21,364 bases of DNA, taken from Pseudomonas sp. Its GTDB lineage: Bacteria > Pseudomonadota > Gammaproteobacteria > Pseudomonadales > Pseudomonadaceae. Location: contig JAPLSD010000202.1 in NCBI GenBank assembly GCA_026398835.1, positions 1 through 21,364 on the forward strand, written 5' to 3'. The notes below the pieces were generated by a model that did not search any database, was not told where the DNA came from, and saw only the letters and a list, made by a program, of their open reading frames with translations. Of the stretch, positions 17,589-21,364 are shown one piece after another. Position 1 is the stretch's first letter. Every line of letters starts with the position of its first letter. Position numbers and translations under genes: made by a program.

Positions 17589-18209
17589 ATGGCTCGTTAC
17601 ATTGGTCCAAAATGCAAACTCGCTCGTCGCGAAGGCACCGATCTCTTCCTGAAGAGCGGCGTGCGCGCGATCGAATCGAAGTGCAACATTGAAGCAGCAC
17701 CTGGTATCCACGGCCAACGCCGCGGTCGTCAGTCCGATTACGGCACCCAACTGCGTGAAAAGCAGAAGGTCCGTCGTATTTATGGCGTTCTCGAGCGTCA
17801 GTTCAGCGGTTACTACAAAGAAGCAGCCGGCAAGAAAGGCGCTACTGGTGAGAACCTGTTGCAACTGCTCGAATGCCGTCTGGACAACGTTGTATACCGT
17901 ATGGGTTTTGGCTCTACTCGTGCCGAATCCCGTCAGCTGGTATCGCATAAATCCGTCAGCGTTAACGGTCAGACCGTAAACGTCCCGTCCTACCAGGTTC
18001 GTGCTGGTGACGTGGTCGCGATTCGCGAGAAAGCAAAGAACCAACTTCGCATTGTCCAAGCTCTCGATCTGTGTGCCCAACGTGGCCGCGTAGAATGGGT
18101 AGAAGTAGACACTGAGAAGAAGTCGGGCGTTTTCAAGAACGTTCCTGCTCGCAGTGATCTGTCCGCCGACATCAACGAAAGCCTGATTGTCGAGCTCTAC
18201 TCCAAGTAA
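17589..18209 (+). CDS. rpsD: 30S ribosomal protein S4 (uS4)
   Basis: S4 is a primary 16S rRNA-binding protein that starts assembly of the 30S body, takes part in mRNA unwinding at the entry site, and in E. coli represses the alpha operon. The 206-residue product begins [19 protein letters not shown]; it lacks the N-terminal Cys4 zinc site of some bacteria. The S4 RNA-binding domain runs from about residue 95, with [16 protein letters not shown] and [19 protein letters not shown] at 17574-17578 precedes the ATG. rpoA follows after 22 bases. Confidence 0.98.
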   Translation: MARYIGPKCKLARREGTDLFLKSGVRAIESKCNIEAAPGIHGQRRGRQSDYGTQLREKQKVRRIYGVLERQFSGYYKEAAGKKGATGENLLQLLECRLDNVVYRMGFGSTRAESRQLVSHKSVSVNGQTVNVPSYQVRAGDVVAIREKAKNQLRIVQALDLCAQRGRVEWVEVDTEKKSGVFKNVPARSDLSADINESLIVELYSK

Positions 18210-18231
18210 GGGCTAGAAAATAGGTGCATCC

Positions 18232-19233
18232 ATGCAGATTTCGGTAAATGAGTTCCTGACACCCCGCCATATTGATGTGCAGGTTGTCAGTCCAACCCGC
18301 GCCAAGATCACTCTCGAGCCTCTCGAGCGTGGTTTCGGCCACACCCTGGGCAACGCGCTGCGCCGCATCCTGTTGTCCTCAATGCCCGGCTGTGCAGTAG
18401 TCGAGGCCGAGATTGACGGTGTGCTCCACGAGTACAGCGCCATCGAAGGTGTACAGGAAGACGTAATTGAAATCCTGTTGAACCTTAAAGGTCTGGCTAT
18501 CAAGCTGCACGGCCGTGACGAAGTTACGCTGACCTTGTCGAAGAAGGGTTCGGGGGTGGTTACCGCTGCCGATATTCAGCTGGATCATGATGTCGAGATC
18601 GTTAATCCCGATCACGTAATCGCTAACCTGGCGTCTAACGGCGCCCTGAACATGAAGCTCACTGTAGCTCGTGGTCGTGGTTATGAACCGGCCGACTCGC
18701 GTCAGAGCGATGAAGACGAAAGCCGCAGCATCGGTCGCTTGCAGCTTGACTCTTCGTTCAGCCCGGTTCGCCGTATCGCATACGTGGTGGAAAACGCCCG
18801 TGTCGAGCAGCGTACTAACCTGGACAAGCTGGTTATTGATCTGGAAACCAACGGTACTCTGGATCCTGAAGAGGCTATCCGTCGTGCTGCAACCATCCTG
18901 CAACAGCAGTTGGCTGCGTTCGTCGACCTCAAAGGTGACAGTGAGCCAGTGGTAATCGAGCAAGAAGACGAGATCGATCCGATCCTGCTTCGCCCGGTTG
19001 ACGATCTGGAACTGACTGTACGTTCGGCTAACTGCCTTAAGGCGGAAAACATTTACTACATCGGCGACCTGATTCAGCGTACCGAAGTAGAACTGTTGAA
19101 GACTCCGAACCTGGGCAAGAAATCCTTGACTGAAATCAAGGACGTTCTGGCCTCCCGCGGTCTGTCCCTCGGCATGCGCCTCGACAACTGGCCGCCTGCA
19201 AGTCTTAAGAAGGACGACAAGGCGACTGCCTGA
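18232..19233 (+). CDS. rpoA: RNA polymerase subunit alpha
   Basis: Alpha dimerises to scaffold assembly of RNA polymerase; its C-terminal domain binds UP-element DNA and many activators. The 333-residue product has an N-terminal domain to about residue 235, including [23 protein letters not shown], an acidic linker, and an alpha-CTD from about 250. DNA-binding residues in [14 protein letters not shown] (Arg about 264) and the [14 protein letters not shown] helix-hairpin-helix are intact. The ribosome binding site is weak (AGGTG, 18221-18225), which may help keep its level below that of ribosomal proteins. Confidence 0.98.
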   Translation: MQISVNEFLTPRHIDVQVVSPTRAKITLEPLERGFGHTLGNALRRILLSSMPGCAVVEAEIDGVLHEYSAIEGVQEDVIEILLNLKGLAIKLHGRDEVTLTLSKKGSGVVTAADIQLDHDVEIVNPDHVIANLASNGALNMKLTVARGRGYEPADSRQSDEDESRSIGRLQLDSSFSPVRRIAYVVENARVEQRTNLDKLVIDLETNGTLDPEEAIRRAATILQQQLAAFVDLKGDSEPVVIEQEDEIDPILLRPVDDLELTVRSANCLKAENIYYIGDLIQRTEVELLKTPNLGKKSLTEIKDVLASRGLSLGMRLDNWPPASLKKDDKATA

Positions 19234-19274
19234 TCGTCGTAATCACCGAACGTGAGTTTGGTAAGGAATGAACC

Positions 19275-19661
19275 ATGCGTCATCGTAAAAGTGGTCGTCA
19301 CCTGAGCCGTACCAGCTCGCACCGCAAGGCCATGTTTCAAAACATGGCGGTGTCGCTGTTCGAGCACGAGCTGATCAAAACTACACTGCCAAAAGCCAAA
19401 GAGCTGCGTCGCGTTGCTGAGCCGCTGATCACTTTGGCCAAGACAGACAGCCTGGCTAACCGCCGTCTGGCCTTCGACCGTACTCGTTCGAAAGCCATCG
19501 TTGGTAAGCTCTTCAACGACCTGGGCAAGCGTTACGCTACCCGTGAGGGTGGCTACCTGCGCATCCTCAAGTGCGGTTTCCGCGCTGGTGACAACGCGCC
19601 TATGGCGTACGTTGAGCTGATCGATCGTCCAGTTGGCGGTGAAGCTGTATCCGCTGAGTAA
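19275..19661 (+). CDS. rplQ: 50S ribosomal protein L17 (bL17)
   Basis: L17 lies near the tunnel exit on the solvent side of the large subunit. The 128-residue product begins [32 protein letters not shown] and has the conserved [15 protein letters not shown] and [23 protein letters not shown] segments. AAGGAA about 6 bases before the ATG is the ribosome binding site. It is the last gene of the alpha operon and is followed by a terminator. Confidence 0.98.
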   Translation: MRHRKSGRHLSRTSSHRKAMFQNMAVSLFEHELIKTTLPKAKELRRVAEPLITLAKTDSLANRRLAFDRTRSKAIVGKLFNDLGKRYATREGGYLRILKCGFRAGDNAPMAYVELIDRPVGGEAVSAE

Positions 19662-19681
19662 GACGTCAGTCTGTAACGAAG

Positions 19682-19705
19682 AACCGGGCCTAGTGTCCGG
19701 TTTTT
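19682..19705 (+). terminator. intrinsic terminator after rplQ
   Basis: AACCGGGC (19682-19689) pairs with GTCCGGTT (19695-19702), one G-T wobble, with a 5-base loop, followed by TTT. The A residues before and T residues after are typical. It closes the alpha operon. Confidence 0.88.
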
Positions 19706-19719
19706 CGTGTCTGCTGTAT

Positions 19720-19738
19720 TAGAAATTTCTATCGATAG
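19720..19738 (+). promoter_or_regulatory. overlapping palindromes upstream of katA
   Basis: TAGAAATTTCTA (19720-19731) and CTATCGATAG (19729-19738) are both perfect palindromes and share three bases. They lie in an AT-rich stretch about 100 bases before katA, where the -35 region of the candidate promoter falls. ATAG and CTAT tetranucleotides also occur in OxyR sites, but the OxyR spacing (7 bases between elements) is not met. A regulator site is plausible; which protein binds is unknown. Confidence 0.4.
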
Positions 19739-19756
19739 TAATTATTTAATGAATTT

Positions 19757-19762
19757 TATAGT
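19757..19762 (+). promoter_or_regulatory. candidate katA -10 box
   Basis: TATAGT matches five of six bases of the -10 consensus. At the usual 17-base spacing the -35 position (19734-19739) reads GATAGT, which is poor, as in many activator-dependent promoters. The predicted start is near 19769, giving a leader of about 67 bases. Weak evidence on its own. Confidence 0.4.
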
Positions 19763-19835
19763 GTCCTGTTGATGGTTAATACTCCCTCTCAGCCGATTAG
19801 CCGGCAGTTCAAAGACTGACAGAGGAAGATTGAGC

Positions 19836-21284
19836 ATGAGCCAGAATAAAACGCTAACTACAGCCAGTGGCGCTCCTGTCGCCGACAACCAGAATTCCCG
19901 TTCCGCTGGCCCACGCGGCCCGCTGCTGCTCGACGATTTTCATCTGATCGAGAAGCTTGCCCACTTCAACCGTGAAAACATCCCTGAGCGGCGTGTCCAC
20001 GCCAAAGGTTCGGGTGCTTACGGTACTTTCACTGTTACCCGCGATATCACCCAGTACACCAGCGCCAAATTGTTCGAGTCCGTCGGCAAGCAAACCCCAA
20101 CTTTCCTGCGTTTCTCTACCGTAGGCGGTGAGCGCGGTTCGGCCGACACCGAGCGTGATCCACGTGGCTTTGCTTTGAAGTTCTATACCGAAGAAGGCAA
20201 CTGGGACATCGTTGGCAACAACACCCCGGTGTTTTTCATCCGTGACCCGCTTAAATTTCCCGATTTTATCCACACCCAAAAACGTCTTCCGCAGAGCAAT
20301 CTGAAGAGCGCGCAGATGATGTGGGATTTCTGGTCGCATTCGCCTGAGGCGCTGCACCAGATCACCATCCTGTTCTCGGATCGTGGGATTCCGGATGGCT
20401 ACCGTCACATGCACGGTTTCGGCAGCCACACCTACAGCCTGATCAATGCCAATGGCGAGCGTCATTGGGTGAAATGGCACTATAAAACCAAGCAAGGCAT
20501 CAAGAACCTGGCGCCAGCAGAAGCCACTCGTCTGGCGGGTACCGATCCGGACTACGCACAGCGCGACCTTTTTGGCGCGATCGAGCGCGGTGACTTCCCG
20601 AAATGGCGCGTGTGCATCCAGATCATGACCGAGGCTCAAGCCGCGGCGCACTACGAGAACCCGTTTGACGTGACCAAGACCTGGTCGCAGAAAGAGTTTC
20701 CGCTGATCGAAGTGGGTGAACTGGAGTTCAACCGTAATCCGCAGAACTACTTTGCTGAAGTTGAGCAGGCGGCTTTCGGCCCAAGCAACATGGTGCCGGG
20801 TGTTGGTCTGTCACCGGATCGTATGTTGCAAGGCCGTGTATTCGCCTATGCCGATGCGCACCGTTACCGTATTGGCACCAATCATCAGCATTTGCCGGTG
20901 AATGCGCCGAAGAGTCCGGTCAACAGTTACCAGCGTGATGGTTCCATGGCATTCGGTAGCAACGGTGGCGCAGCTCCGAACTACGAGCCAAACAGCTACG
21001 CTAACGCACCGAAGCAAGCGCCTCAGTATGCCGAGCCGGCGTTGGCCTTGAGTGGCGCGGCAGACCGTTACGACCATCGCGAAGATACGGACTACTACAG
21101 CCATGCCGGAGCGTTGTTCCGCTTAATGAGCGACGAGCAGAAAGCACTGCTGATCAACAACATTGCAGGTGCGATGGCCGGAGTTTCTGCTGACGTGGTT
21201 CAGCACCAACTGCAGCACTTCTCCAAAGCAGATGGTGCTTACGGCGAAGGTGTCGCCAAGGCGTTGGGTGTACAGCTTAACTAA
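19836..21284 (+). CDS. katA: monofunctional haem catalase (small-subunit, KatA type)
   Basis: Catalase converts hydrogen peroxide to water and oxygen. The ATG at 19836 gives 482 residues, the length of P. aeruginosa KatA; GAGGA (19822-19826) lies 9 bases upstream. An in-frame TTG at 19830 is too close to that site. The distal haem residues His55 ([12 protein letters not shown]) and Asn128 (VGNNTPVFF) and the proximal ligand Tyr338 ([10 protein letters not shown]) are all present. No signal peptide is seen, so it is predicted cytosolic. Small-subunit clade 3 members usually bind haem b and NADPH. It stands alone with its own control region and terminator; rplQ-katA order, with bacterioferritin next, is known in P. 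aeruginosa. Confidence 0.97.
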   Translation: MSQNKTLTTASGAPVADNQNSRSAGPRGPLLLDDFHLIEKLAHFNRENIPERRVHAKGSGAYGTFTVTRDITQYTSAKLFESVGKQTPTFLRFSTVGGERGSADTERDPRGFALKFYTEEGNWDIVGNNTPVFFIRDPLKFPDFIHTQKRLPQSNLKSAQMMWDFWSHSPEALHQITILFSDRGIPDGYRHMHGFGSHTYSLINANGERHWVKWHYKTKQGIKNLAPAEATRLAGTDPDYAQRDLFGAIERGDFPKWRVCIQIMTEAQAAAHYENPFDVTKTWSQKEFPLIEVGELEFNRNPQNYFAEVEQAAFGPSNMVPGVGLSPDRMLQGRVFAYADAHRYRIGTNHQHLPVNAPKSPVNSYQRDGSMAFGSNGGAAPNYEPNSYANAPKQAPQYAEPALALSGAADRYDHREDTDYYSHAGALFRLMSDEQKALLINNIAGAMAGVSADVVQHQLQHFSKADGAYGEGVAKALGVQLN

Positions 21285-21295
21285 GTCTAAGTGAT

Positions 21296-21330
21296 AAACG
21301 AAACCGCCCTCATTTGGGCGGTTTTCGTTT
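21296..21330 (+). terminator. terminator after katA
   Basis: AAACGAAACCGCCC (21296-21309) pairs with GGGCGGTTTTCGTTT (21316-21330), with one extra T in the right arm and a 6-base loop. The T- and A-rich ends suggest it can work in both directions. The remaining 34 bases to the window end hold no gene that I can support. Confidence 0.88.
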
Positions 21331-21364
21331 CCGTTCGCCGGTTTTTCTCGACAATTTCGCACTT

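Noticed and set aside
19718..19755. Canonical OxyR binding site upstream of katA
   Set aside because: Elements ATAG and CTAT are present but not at the required repeated 7-base spacing; reported only as palindromes.
19830..19835. TTG start for katA
   Set aside because: Only 3 bases from GAGGA; ATG at 19836 has normal spacing and gives 482 aa as in KatA.

Overview
The window is a core housekeeping segment of a Pseudomonas chromosome, most likely from the P. fluorescens group. The evidence is the gene order rpoC-rpsL-rpsG-fusA-tuf-S10-spc-alpha-katA, protein sequences that read as Pseudomonas versions throughout, a GC-rich codon style and Pseudomonas-type terminators. The genus call is firm; the group is inferred from protein wording recalled from the genus. 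Apart from katA at the end, every gene belongs to transcription, translation or protein export, and every real gene is on the + strand.

Layout. 1-1411 is the 3' end of rpoC. 1412-1628 holds a strong sigma70-type promoter followed by a terminator-shaped hairpin. 1629-5947 is the str operon: rpsL, rpsG, fusA, tuf, with a structured rpsL-rpsG spacer. A clean terminator (5961-5989) abuts the S10 promoter (5996-6024). The S10 operon runs rpsJ, rplC, rplD, rplW, rplB, rpsS, rplV, rpsC, rplP, rpmC, rpsQ and continues without a break into rplN, rplX, rplE, rpsN. A second terminator/promoter junction (12622-12672) then starts a unit rpsH, rplF, rplR, rpsE, rpmD, rplO, secY, rpmJ. A third (16682-16734) starts the alpha operon: rpsM, rpsK, rpsD, rpoA, rplQ. 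A terminator follows rplQ, then an AT-rich control region and katA, a haem catalase, with its own terminator. rpmD (58 aa) and rpmJ (38 aa) are very short genes and were read directly from the sequence. No gap exceeds 300 bases; the largest are 1412-1628 (217), 12562-12770 (209) and 19662-19835 (174), all described below.

How the genes work together. rpoC and rpoA give RNA polymerase subunits; 28 ribosomal protein genes cover much of both subunits; fusA and tuf supply elongation factors; secY supplies the membrane export channel. Co-transcription keeps these abundant parts in balance. katA is a separate oxidative-stress gene that lies next to rplQ in pseudomonads.

I see no mobile element, CRISPR array, tRNA, rRNA or undescribed protein system. 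The points worth a second look are: (1) rplB, an essential gene, has lost about 125 bases and is frameshifted, most likely an assembly or sequencing error; (2) promoters sit directly on or beside terminators at three operon borders; (3) the spc operon is split, with a promoter before rpsH rather than rplN; (4) several leaders carry candidate attenuator or r-protein-binding structures; (5) overlapping palindromes lie upstream of katA.
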